A stretch of 7,229 nt of DNA from Actinomycetes bacterium (GTDB lineage: Bacteria; Actinomycetota; Acidimicrobiia; Acidimicrobiales; RAAP-2). Each line of letters opens with the position of its first letter. Positions within the stretch are counted from its first letter, which is position 1. Below, piece by piece: positions 1 to 7,043 of this stretch. The notes under the pieces are model-generated. The model ran no database searches. It was not told the DNA's origin and worked only from the letters and a program-made list of their open reading frames with translations. The stretch covers positions 1 through 7,229 of the forward strand of contig JAKABC010000091.1 in assembly GCA_021802025.1 (NCBI GenBank). Reading direction: 5' to 3'. Position numbers and translations under genes: made by a program.

Positions 1-1
1 G

Positions 2-911
<910 letters not shown>

Positions 912-919
<8 letters not shown>

Positions 920-2216
920 CAGCACGAACAACGACGTGACCGGTGGCGGGATCGATCCGGCGCTCTGGCGCGGGCTGACCCAGCCCCGCCTGAGCCGGCG
1001 CCAGGCGCTGGGGGTGGCTGGCGGGGGACTGGCCGCCGGGCTGTTCCTCGACGCGGCCGCGGCCTCGGGCGCGTCGCTGCCCAACGCCAAGGTCGGCACC
1101 CCCTCGTGGTGGAAGAAGCAGAAGCTCCACCACACAGTCAACTTCGCCAACTGGCCGCTCTACATCGACACCCTCAAGGGCAAGTACCCGTCGCTCGATC
1201 ACTTCACCAAGACGACGGACATCAAGGTGAACTACTTCCAGGTGATCGACGACAACACCTCGTTCTACGCCAAGATCCGCCCCTCGCTCGCCGCCGGCCA
1301 GTACACGGGCTACGACATCGTCGTCATGACCAACAACAACCCCCCGCTGGGCTACCTCATCGAGTTGGGCTGGCTGATCCCGCTGGACCACTCGATGATG
1401 ACGAACTTCAACAAGTACGCCGGACCGCTGGTGAAGAACCCCTCGTGGGACCGTGGCAACAAGTACACCATGGCCTGGCAGTCGGGCTGGACCTCGGTCG
1501 CGTACAACTCCAAGCAGGTCAAGGACCCGGGCGACAGCGTGAAGATCCTGTTCGACAAGAAGTACGCCGGGCGGATCGGCATGCTGAGCGACCCGTTCGA
1601 GCTGGGCAGCGTGGGCCTACTGGCTCTGGGCATCGAGCCCGCGACCTCGACCGAGTCGGACTGGGCGAAGGCCGCCAAACTGCTCCAGAAGCAAAAGAGC
1701 GACGGGCTCGTGGCCGCCTACTACGACCAGAGCTACATCCAGCACCTGAAGAACGGTGACGTCTGGGTCTCCCAGGCCTACTCGGGTGACATCTACCAGG
1801 CGAACCTGAGCAACAAGTACAAGGACCTCGTGCTCATGATCCCCAAGGAGGGGCTCATGATGTGGACCGACAACATGTGCATCCCGCTGTACGCGCAGAA
1901 CCCCAAGGACGCGATGACGTTGATGGACTACTACTACAGTCCCGTCACCCAGTCGGTGGTCGAGTACTACAACGACTACATCTGCCCGGTGCCGAGTGCG
2001 AGGCAGCAGCTGTTGCACCCCACGAGCTGGAACAAGGAGGCCCTCGCGTCGCTCAAGCCCGAGATCGGCCTGCCCTACACCGCCACCGCGAACTCGCCCT
2101 TGGTCTTCCCGTCGGGTCGTGAGCAGAAGCTGACCAAGACCTACTACCAGTTCAAGGACCAAGCCGAGATCAACGCGTGGACCAGCCTCTTCTTGCCGAT
2201 CATCCAGGGGGCGTAG
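912..2216 (+). CDS. potD: PotD-like polyamine ABC transporter substrate-binding protein, Tat-exported
   Basis: This is a 434-aa extracytoplasmic solute-binding protein of the PotD/PotF type, which captures polyamine and hands it to the PotB/PotC-like permeases. The start ATG at 912 has GGGGGA (901-906) in front of it and overlaps potA by 8 nt. Residues 26-54 form a twin-arginine signal: RLSRRQALG with R29/R30, then a Gly/Ala/Leu-rich core and Ala-rich end. No lipobox cysteine is present. The mature part begins near residue 55, and NFANWPLYID (77-86) is the usual opening strand. By remembered comparison with E. coli PotD, W81/Y84 match W34/Y37, D227/E230 match D168/E171, and W318/D320 match W255/D257. 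These are ligand-contact positions, so a polyamine ligand is likely. Position W229 looks like Y290 here. It lies between the ATPase and permease genes. A spermidine versus putrescine preference cannot be read from the sequence. Confidence 0.9.
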
Positions 2217-3094
2217 CGCGAGAGCACCACCGCCGGGGCTCGTGGGGTAAGCGTCTCGCGCCGTACCTCTTGAGCTTGCCGGCGGTGGTGTGGCTCGTCC
2301 TGCTCTTCGTCGTGCCGCTGGTGATCATGCTGTCGCTGTCGCTCAAGACGTGCAACCCCGCGTCGGGCGCCTGCACCATGACCTGGAACTGGGGCGAGAT
2401 ACCCCACCAGGTGAACCTGTACCGCACCGAGTTCTTCACCAGCCTCGAGTACGGTGCCGCCGCGACCCTCGTCGACCTCGTCCTGTCGTTCCCGATCGCC
2501 TACTGGATCGCCTTCTACGGGGGTCGCAAGAAGAACTTCTTCTTGATGATGCTGCTCGTCCCGTTCTTCGTGTCCTTCGTCATCCGTACCCTCGTGTGGG
2601 AGTTCATCCTCTCGCCGAGCGGGTTCTTTCTCACCTTCTTGCGCCACGCCCACCTCGTGAACGCGAACTTTCACGTGTTGGGCACCGGGTCGGCGGTGAT
2701 CGCCGGACTGGCCTACAACTACCTGCCCTTCACCGCGCTGCCGCTCTACGTGGCGCTCGAGCGGATCGACCGGCGGGTTCTCGAGGCCGCCTACGACCTG
2801 TACGCCTCGCGCCGCGAGGCGTTCATGCGGGTCATCCTGCCCCTGGCCGTCCCGGGGATCTTCGCGGCGTTCCTCTTGACCTTCATCCCGGCCTTCGGCG
2901 ACTACGTCAACCAGCAGATCCTCGGGGGCACCTCGAGCACGATGATCGGCACGGTCATCCAGAACACGTTCCTGGTGACCGGTGACTACGCGGCGGGGTC
3001 GGCCCTGTCGGTGGTGGTGCTTGTGATCTCCCTGCTCGGCATCTGGCTCTACTCGCGGGTGCTGGGGTCGCGCTCGATCGAGGAGTACCTGTGA
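2177..3094 (+). CDS. potB: PotB-like ABC transporter permease
   Basis: This is a 305-aa integral membrane permease, one half of the polyamine importer channel. Hydrophobic segments lie near residues 29-53, 92-114, 120-142, 171-192, 222-246 and 275-297, giving the usual six helices. The EAA coupling loop, which docks on the ATPase, is at about 203-228 (EAAYDLYASRREAF, then VILPLAVPGI). The GTG at 2177 is the only in-frame start codon between the upstream stop at 2120 and the first helix. Choosing it gives a 40-nt overlap with potD. No good Shine-Dalgarno is seen: AAGGA at 2154-2158 is too far away, so translation may depend on ribosomes finishing potD. The first extracytoplasmic loop holds a close Cys pair (C59, C66). 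The family call is secure. The B versus C assignment rests on gene order and resemblance. Confidence 0.9.
   Translation: MDQPLLADHPGGVAREHHRRGSWGKRLAPYLLSLPAVVWLVLLFVVPLVIMLSLSLKTCNPASGACTMTWNWGEIPHQVNLYRTEFFTSLEYGAAATLVDLVLSFPIAYWIAFYGGRKKNFFLMMLLVPFFVSFVIRTLVWEFILSPSGFFLTFLRHAHLVNANFHVLGTGSAVIAGLAYNYLPFTALPLYVALERIDRRVLEAAYDLYASRREAFMRVILPLAVPGIFAAFLLTFIPAFGDYVNQQILGGTSSTMIGTVIQNTFLVTGDYAAGSALSVVVLVISLLGIWLYSRVLGSRSIEEYL
3081..3085 (+). promoter_or_regulatory. Ribosome binding site for potC-like gene
   Basis: AGGAG lies within the last codons of the potB-like gene, 5 nt before the GTG at 3091. It supports that start over the nearby in-frame GTG codons at 3097 and 3100. Confidence 0.65.
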
Positions 3095-3963
3095 GCGTGG
3101 TGACCGCAGACGTCGCGACGGCCGAGGGGCCGCCCGCCGTACCTGGCGTGCCGGCGACCAAGCGGCCCCGCCACTGGGGGCGCCTGGCGTTGCCCGCTTA
3201 CTCGTGGCTGGTGATCGCCTACCTGGTCTTTCCCATCGTGGTGATGTTCGTCTACAGCTTCAACAAGTCGGTGGGTGGCGTGCCCCAGGTCAGCTTCTCG
3301 TGGAACGGGCTCACGACCTTGTGGTACCGGACCTGGAACGACGCGCCCGGGCTGACGGCCGCGTTCTGGCTGTCGATCCGCCTCGCGTTGATCGCGACGG
3401 CAATCTCGACGGTCCTGGGCACGCTGCTCGCCATGGCCCTGGTGCGCTACCGGCCGCGCCAGTTCCACGGCAAGGGCGTCATCGAGCAGATCCTGTTCGT
3501 CAACATCGCGGCGCCCGAGATCGTGATGGGCGCCTCGCTGCTGGGGCTCTTCGTGACCTTCAACATCGGCCGGGGCTTCTTGACCCTCGTTCTCGCGCAC
3601 GTGATGTTCTGCATCGCCTACGTGGCGGTGACCGTGAGGGCGCGGCTCACGGGCTTCGACCGCGCTCTGGAGGAGGCGGCCTACGACCTGGGCGCCGGGC
3701 CGTTCACCACCTTTCGACGCGTGACCCTGCCGATGATCATGCCGGGGGTCCTGGCCGGTGCCCTGATGGCCTTCGCCCTGTCGATCGACGACTTCGTGAC
3801 CTCGAACTTCGTGAGCGGCACGAGCTCGCCCTTCCCGGTGCTCATCTACGCCTCCACCCGCGTCGGGATCCCCCCGCAGGTGTTCGTCTTCGGCAGCGTG
3901 ATCTTCGCGGTGGGCATCGCCCTCGCGCTCTCGAGCCTGGCGATCGGTCGGCGGCGCACCTGA
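3091..3963 (+). CDS. potC: PotC-like ABC transporter permease
   Basis: This is a 290-aa inner-membrane permease, the second half of the polyamine import channel. A proline-rich cytoplasmic N-terminus (1-30) precedes hydrophobic segments near 34-57, 93-117, 134-157, 163-184, 215-235 and 262-285. The EAA coupling loop is at about 195-221 (EEAAYDLGAGPFTTFRRVTLP), followed by the sequence SIDDFVTSNFVSG (231-243), which is characteristic of PotC-type permeases. The GTG start shares a GTGA junction (4-nt overlap) with the potB-like stop and has AGGAG 5 nt upstream, so the two permeases are translationally coupled. It is the last gene of the importer operon and runs convergently towards the tRNA gene. 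Length and motifs are normal for the family. Confidence 0.92.
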   Translation: MSVVTADVATAEGPPAVPGVPATKRPRHWGRLALPAYSWLVIAYLVFPIVVMFVYSFNKSVGGVPQVSFSWNGLTTLWYRTWNDAPGLTAAFWLSIRLALIATAISTVLGTLLAMALVRYRPRQFHGKGVIEQILFVNIAAPEIVMGASLLGLFVTFNIGRGFLTLVLAHVMFCIAYVAVTVRARLTGFDRALEEAAYDLGAGPFTTFRRVTLPMIMPGVLAGALMAFALSIDDFVTSNFVSGTSSPFPVLIYASTRVGIPPQVFVFGSVIFAVGIALALSSLAIGRRRT

Positions 3964-4021
3964 GCCCTCGGGCGCGACGAGTCAGGCGATCGCCGCCTCG
4001 GGCCGGTGGGGCCGTGAACCG

Positions 4022-4096
4022 TCGGGGCGCCCGGATTCGAACCGGGGACCTCGTGCTCCCAAAGCACGCGCGCTAACCAAGCTGCGCTACGCCCCG
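4022..4096 (-). tRNA. tRNA-Pro (anticodon UGG)
   Basis: The minus strand folds into a full cloverleaf. The acceptor stem is CGGGGCG (4090-4096) paired with CGCCCCG (4023-4029). The D-arm is GCGC/GCGC with a 10-nt loop. The anticodon stem is CGTGC/GCACG, enclosing TTTGGGA. The variable loop is 5 nt, and the T-arm is CCCGG-TTCGAAT-CCGGG. Loop positions 34-36 read TGG, decoding proline CCN codons, and G37 and the C1-G72 pair are typical of bacterial tRNA-Pro. The discriminator base is A. The 3' CCA is not encoded (ACGG follows), so it must be added after transcription. Length is 75 nt. Confidence 0.97.
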
Positions 4097-4105
4097 CGCT
4101 CGTCG

Positions 4106-4111
4106 AGGCTA
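4106..4111 (-). promoter_or_regulatory. Putative -10 element for tRNA-Pro
   Basis: On the minus strand this reads TAGCCT, a TANNNT actinobacterial -10, preceded by GTAG. It ends 9 nt before the mature tRNA 5' end, so transcription would start within a few bases of the tRNA. No convincing -35 is seen. Confidence 0.4.
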
Positions 4112-4141
4112 CTACGCGCCGGTCCGGGCCGCGCCAGGTAG

Positions 4142-4147
4142 TACGGT
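4142..4147 (+). promoter_or_regulatory. Putative -10 element for MDMPI-family gene
   Basis: This reads TACGGT, a TANNNT box, inside GTAGTACGGT (4138-4147). A start site near 4154 would give a leader of about 26 nt carrying the Shine-Dalgarno at 4171. No clear -35 is visible in the very GC-rich DNA upstream. Confidence 0.4.
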
Positions 4148-4170
4148 CGCGGCGCGTGACGCTCGAGCGA

Positions 4171-4177
4171 GGAGGAG
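4171..4177 (+). promoter_or_regulatory. Ribosome binding site for MDMPI-family gene
   Basis: GGAGGAG ends 2 nt before the ATG at 4180; counting the GGAGG core, the spacer is 4 nt. It fixes the start at 4180 rather than the in-frame GTG at 4156, which has no such site. Confidence 0.75.
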
Positions 4178-4179
4178 CG

Positions 4180-4995
4180 ATGGCGACGAGTTACGAGGGG
4201 GTCGTGGACGCCCTGGCCGAGACGTGGGGGGCGATCGAATCCGTCCTCGAGGGCCGGCCGGCGTCGGACTTCGACGCCCCCACGGCCTGCCCGGGCTGGA
4301 GCGTGCGCGACGTGCTCGCCCACCTCGTGGGCTTCGAGCGGATGCTCCAGGGTGAGCCCGCCCCCGAGCACGAGGGGGAGTACCCCGACTACGTGAGGAA
4401 CCCCATCGGCGAGCTGAACGAGGCCGTCATCGCCCACTGGCGGCGTCGCTCGCTCGCGGAACTGCGCGAGGCGTTCCGCGTGACGACGGCCGCCGCGATC
4501 GCGCGTCTGCGCGAACTCTCCGACGAGGAGTGGGAGCGCGTGGGCTGGAGCCCCGAGGGCGAGCGTCCCTACCACCGCTTCATGGAGACTCGGGTCCTCG
4601 ACAGTTGGATCCACCTCGGTGACCTGCGAGACGCCCTCGGTCTCGAGGGTGACGACCACGGACCCGGTGAGGCCGTCGTCCTCGGCCGTTTCACTGACGC
4701 GCTGCCCTTCGTGCTCGGTCGTCGCGTCGGGGCGCCCGAGGGCGCGCGCGTCGCGCTCGATCTGCGCGGTGCGCGTGGCGCGCGCCACGTCGTGGCGATC
4801 GAGGGCGGTCGGGGGGTGGCGCTCACCCCCGCGGCCGAGGCCGAGAACGAACTGGTCACCACGACGGCGCTCTTCTGGCGTCGAGCGGCCGGCCGGGTGG
4901 ACGCGTCGCGGGTGCTTAGCGATCGCGCGACGTCGGTGCGGGGCGACGCGGCCCTGGTGGGCGCGGTCGTCGAGGGCCTCGTCGTCATGATCTAG
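4180..4995 (+). CDS. Maleylpyruvate isomerase family (MDMPI/DinB-like) mycothiol-dependent protein
   Basis: This 271-aa cytoplasmic protein belongs to the actinobacterial family related to mycothiol-dependent maleylpyruvate isomerase. The N-terminal DinB-like four-helix domain (about 5-155) holds the hallmark ACPGWSVRDVLAHLVGFER (37-54) with H48, and the segment RVLDSWIHLGDLRDALG (138-154) with D141 and H145. Remembered C. glutamicum enzyme ligands are His, Glu and His. Here the D-x3-H pair would replace E-x3-H, with H48 as the third ligand. The C-terminal domain (about 165-271) contains the ALFWRRAAGR segment usual for the family. The exact reaction is unknown: many paralogues occur per genome and most are not real maleylpyruvate isomerases. 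It stands alone between the tRNA and tig, with its own strong Shine-Dalgarno. No neighbouring aromatic-degradation gene supports the literal family name. Confidence 0.85.
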   Translation: MATSYEGVVDALAETWGAIESVLEGRPASDFDAPTACPGWSVRDVLAHLVGFERMLQGEPAPEHEGEYPDYVRNPIGELNEAVIAHWRRRSLAELREAFRVTTAAAIARLRELSDEEWERVGWSPEGERPYHRFMETRVLDSWIHLGDLRDALGLEGDDHGPGEAVVLGRFTDALPFVLGRRVGAPEGARVALDLRGARGARHVVAIEGGRGVALTPAAEAENELVTTTALFWRRAAGRVDASRVLSDRATSVRGDAALVGAVVEGLVVMI

Positions 4996-5002
4996 ACCGT
5001 GG

Positions 5003-5018
5003 CCAGCCGGTAGGCTGG
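5003..5018 (+). repeat. Inverted repeat between MDMPI-family gene and tig
   Basis: CCAGCC (5003-5008) and GGCTGG (5013-5018) are perfect 6-bp complements separated by GGTA. The right arm overlaps the tig -10-like box TAGGCT. It could be a weak transcript-end hairpin for the upstream gene (no T run follows), an operator, or chance in GC-rich DNA. Confidence 0.45.
5011..5016 (+). promoter_or_regulatory. Putative -10 element for tig
   Basis: TAGGCT matches TANNNT and is followed by GGG. The ATG lies 10 nt after it, so the transcript would begin about 4 nt before the start codon. No Shine-Dalgarno exists in this gap, which fits an almost leaderless mRNA. No clear -35 is seen. Confidence 0.5.
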
Positions 5019-5026
5019 GCGCTCCT

Positions 5027-6364
5027 ATGCAGGCCACCGCCACCCCACTCGAGAACCACCACGTCAAGCTGTCGGTCGAGGTCGACGAGGGGGAGATGGC
5101 CGCGGCCCTCGATGACGCCGCGCGCAAGCTCTCGCGCCAGGTCTCGATCAAGGGATTCCGCAAGGGCAAGGTGCCCAAGAACGTCCTGATCGCCCACCTC
5201 GGGGGCGCCCAGGGGCTCCGATCCGAGGCCATCCGCGAGTCGCTGCCCGACTTCTACGCCCGGGCCGTCACCGAGACGCTCATCGACCCGATCGCCCAGC
5301 CCGACATCACCATCACCGCCGGCGAGGCCGAGGGACCCCTCACCTTCGAGGCCGAGGTCGAGGTCCGCCCCGAGGTCGAGATTTCCGGGCACCGTGACCT
5401 GCGCGTGACCATCCCCTCGCCGGTCGTGACCGACGAGGAGGTCGACGCGCAGATCGACCGTCTGCGCGAGACCGACGCGGTCTTGAAGGACGTGGACCGC
5501 CCGATCGTCACCGGTGACCTGGTGACCATGGACGTCGCCATCGCCCCGGTGGGCGACGAGACGGTCGAGCCCCTGGTCATGCGGGACTATATGTACACGG
5601 TGGGCTCGGGGTCGCTCACCGACGGGGTCGACGACCTGATCCTGGGGCTGCGCGCGGGCGAGGACCTCACCGTCAACGGCTCGCTCGGGCCGTCCCAGGT
5701 CGCGACCTACACGATGAGCCTGAAGCAGGTCCACGAACGCGAGCTGCCCGAGACGACCGATGAGTGGGTCGCCGAGAACACCGAGTGGTCGAGTGCGACC
5801 GAGATGCGCGACGCCATCGTCGATCAGCTGCGTCGGCGGCGCGTGATCGAGGCCCAGCTCTCCCAGCGCGACGCGACGCTGGTCGCCCTGTCGGACCTGG
5901 TGCCCGATGACCTGGTGCCCGACGCCCTCGTCGATGACGAGACCGGTTCGCGACTGCACGACCTGAGCCACCGCCTCGAGCAGCAGCGTCTCACCCTCGA
6001 GTCGTTCCTCCAGATGACCGGCCAGGACCCCGAGCAGCTGCTCGAGGCCGTGCGCGCCGACGCCCGTCGGGCGGTCCGGGTCGACCTGGGCCTGCGCGCC
6101 GTCGCCCGCGCCGAGGGGCTCGAGCCGACCGACGAGGAGGTCGAGACCGAGCTGGCCTCGACGGCCGAGGCGATGGGCGCCACCGCCGAGACCCTGGCCG
6201 AGAACCTGCGCGAGTCCGGCCGGGTCGTCGCCTTCCGGGCCGAAGTGGCCAAGATGAAGGCGTCGCGTTGGCTCAGCGAGCACGTCACCTTCGTCGACCC
6301 CAACGGGGTGGAGGTCGACCGGGCCCTGCTCACCCCGGACGAGAGCGTCGACGGCGACGCCTAA
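5027..6364 (+). CDS. tig: Trigger factor, ribosome-associated chaperone
   Basis: Trigger factor (445 aa) sits at the ribosomal exit tunnel and shields nascent chains. The N-terminal ribosome-binding domain (about 1-120) carries the signature GFRKGKVP at 43-50. The middle FKBP-type prolyl isomerase domain (about 155-240) is recognisable by its flanks, GDLVTMDV at 163 and the closing LKQVHERELPE, but is shortened. The IPGF segment reads LTDGV (197-201), and the loop before the last strand is about 10 residues shorter than in E. coli. The C-terminal helical chaperone domain (about 245-425) follows, with a short acidic tail. The ATG at 5027 has no Shine-Dalgarno and lies just past a -10-like box. 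clpP begins 9 nt after the stop. The gene order tig-clpP-clpX is the common bacterial protein-quality-control arrangement, which makes the call firm. Isomerase activity is doubtful. Confidence 0.95.
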   Translation: MQATATPLENHHVKLSVEVDEGEMAAALDDAARKLSRQVSIKGFRKGKVPKNVLIAHLGGAQGLRSEAIRESLPDFYARAVTETLIDPIAQPDITITAGEAEGPLTFEAEVEVRPEVEISGHRDLRVTIPSPVVTDEEVDAQIDRLRETDAVLKDVDRPIVTGDLVTMDVAIAPVGDETVEPLVMRDYMYTVGSGSLTDGVDDLILGLRAGEDLTVNGSLGPSQVATYTMSLKQVHERELPETTDEWVAENTEWSSATEMRDAIVDQLRRRRVIEAQLSQRDATLVALSDLVPDDLVPDALVDDETGSRLHDLSHRLEQQRLTLESFLQMTGQDPEQLLEAVRADARRAVRVDLGLRAVARAEGLEPTDEEVETELASTAEAMGATAETLAENLRESGRVVAFRAEVAKMKASRWLSEHVTFVDPNGVEVDRALLTPDESVDGDA

Positions 6365-6367
6365 GGT
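6362..6367 (+). promoter_or_regulatory. Putative -10 element for clpP
   Basis: TAAGGT starts on the tig stop codon and is followed by exactly 6 nt before the GTG at 6374, the spacing expected of a leaderless actinobacterial mRNA. The same bases (AAGG, 7 nt from GTG) could instead be the Shine-Dalgarno for read-through from tig, so the site may serve both roles. Confidence 0.4.
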
Positions 6368-6373
6368 GGGAGC

Positions 6374-6982
6374 GTGAACGACGTCCACCGCGCCCAGAAC
6401 TACCTCGTCCCGACGGTCGTCGAGTCGTCGAACCGCGGCGAGCGGGCCTACGACCTCTACAGCCGCCTCCTGCGCGAGCGCATCATCTTCCTCGGCACGC
6501 CGATCGACGACACGATCGCCAACCTGATCTGCGCCCAGCTGCTCTTCCTCGAGTCCGAGGACCCCGAGAAGGACATCAACCTCTACATCAACTCCCCGGG
6601 CGGCGACATCACCGGACTGCTCGCGGTCTACGACACGATGAAGTACATCAAGCCCGACGTGTCGACCTTCTGCTTCGGCCAGGCGGCCTCGGCCGCCGCG
6701 GTGCTGCTGGCGGCCGGCAGCAAGGGCAAGCGCTACGCCCTGCCCCACGCGCGCATCCTCCTGCACCAGCCCTGGGGTGGGGTGGGGGGCCAGGCCTCGG
6801 ACATCGAGATCCAGGCCCGCGAGATCCTGCGCATGAAGGACATGCTCAACGACATGCTGGCCAGCGACACCGGCCAGTCGGTCGAGCGCATCGGCAAAGA
6901 CACCGACCGCGACTTCATCATCGGGGCCGCCGAGGCGGTCGAATACGGCCTGATCGACGAGGTCATCACCACCCGACCGTAG
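6374..6982 (+). CDS. clpP: ATP-dependent Clp protease proteolytic subunit (ClpP2-like)
   Basis: This is the serine peptidase subunit that forms the barrel of the ClpXP protease in the cytoplasm. Its 202 residues match the family length. The catalytic triad is S106 in GQAASAAAVLLAAG, H131 in RILLHQP and D180 in DTDRDF; the spacings S-25-H-49-D equal those of E. coli ClpP (S97, H122, D171). YINSPGGDITG (71-81) gives the oxyanion-hole glycines, and EAVEYGLIDEV near the C-terminus is standard. The GQAASAAAVLL form, rather than the usual GQAASMGA, recalls mycobacterial ClpP2. A short N-terminal extension of about 9 residues relative to mature E. coli ClpP may be processed. The GTG start follows tig by 9 nt, and clpX, its unfoldase partner, comes 61 nt later. 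No second clpP lies between tig and clpX. Confidence 0.96.
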   Translation: MNDVHRAQNYLVPTVVESSNRGERAYDLYSRLLRERIIFLGTPIDDTIANLICAQLLFLESEDPEKDINLYINSPGGDITGLLAVYDTMKYIKPDVSTFCFGQAASAAAVLLAAGSKGKRYALPHARILLHQPWGGVGGQASDIEIQAREILRMKDMLNDMLASDTGQSVERIGKDTDRDFIIGAAEAVEYGLIDEVITTRP

Positions 6983-7002
6983 GTTCCCGATTCGACGGGT
7001 GG

Positions 7003-7021
7003 CGCCCCGTAGGATGGGGCG
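7003..7021 (+). repeat. Inverted repeat enclosing the clpX -10-like box
   Basis: CGCCCC (7003-7008) and GGGGCG (7016-7021) form a perfect 6-bp inverted repeat. The 7-nt centre GTAGGAT contains the putative -10. A second, overlapping stem, ACGGG (6995-6999) with CCCGT (7006-7010), would compete with it in RNA. Role unknown; chance is possible at this GC content. Confidence 0.4.
7010..7015 (+). promoter_or_regulatory. Putative -10 element for clpX
   Basis: TAGGAT followed by GGGG resembles the box before tig. A start site near 7022 would give a leader of about 22 nt containing the clpX Shine-Dalgarno. No convincing -35 is seen upstream. Confidence 0.45.
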
Positions 7022-7033
7022 GCGGTCCGTGTC

Positions 7034-7038
7034 GGAGG
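7034..7038 (+). promoter_or_regulatory. Ribosome binding site for clpX
   Basis: GGAGG is 5 nt before the GTG at 7044. It selects that start over the in-frame GTG at 7029, which would add five residues and place this site inside the gene. Confidence 0.7.
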
Positions 7039-7043
7039 TAGGC

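Noticed and set aside
3964..4021. Possible shared terminator between the convergent potC-like gene and tRNA-Pro, including the palindrome GGCGATCGCC (3985-3994) and GCCCTCGGGC (3964-3973)
   Set aside because: The palindromes leave a 2-nt loop or only a 3-4 bp stem, and no T run follows on either strand. I cannot support a terminator.
4116..4136. CGCGCC repeated twice in the tRNA/MDMPI gap
   Set aside because: A 6-bp direct repeat of G and C only in DNA of this composition is expected by chance.
4156..4179. GTG at 4156 as an alternative start for the MDMPI-family protein
   Set aside because: It would add MTLERGGA in front of the family start and put the strong GGAGGAG site inside the gene. 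A near-leaderless use from the 4142 box is conceivable but less likely.
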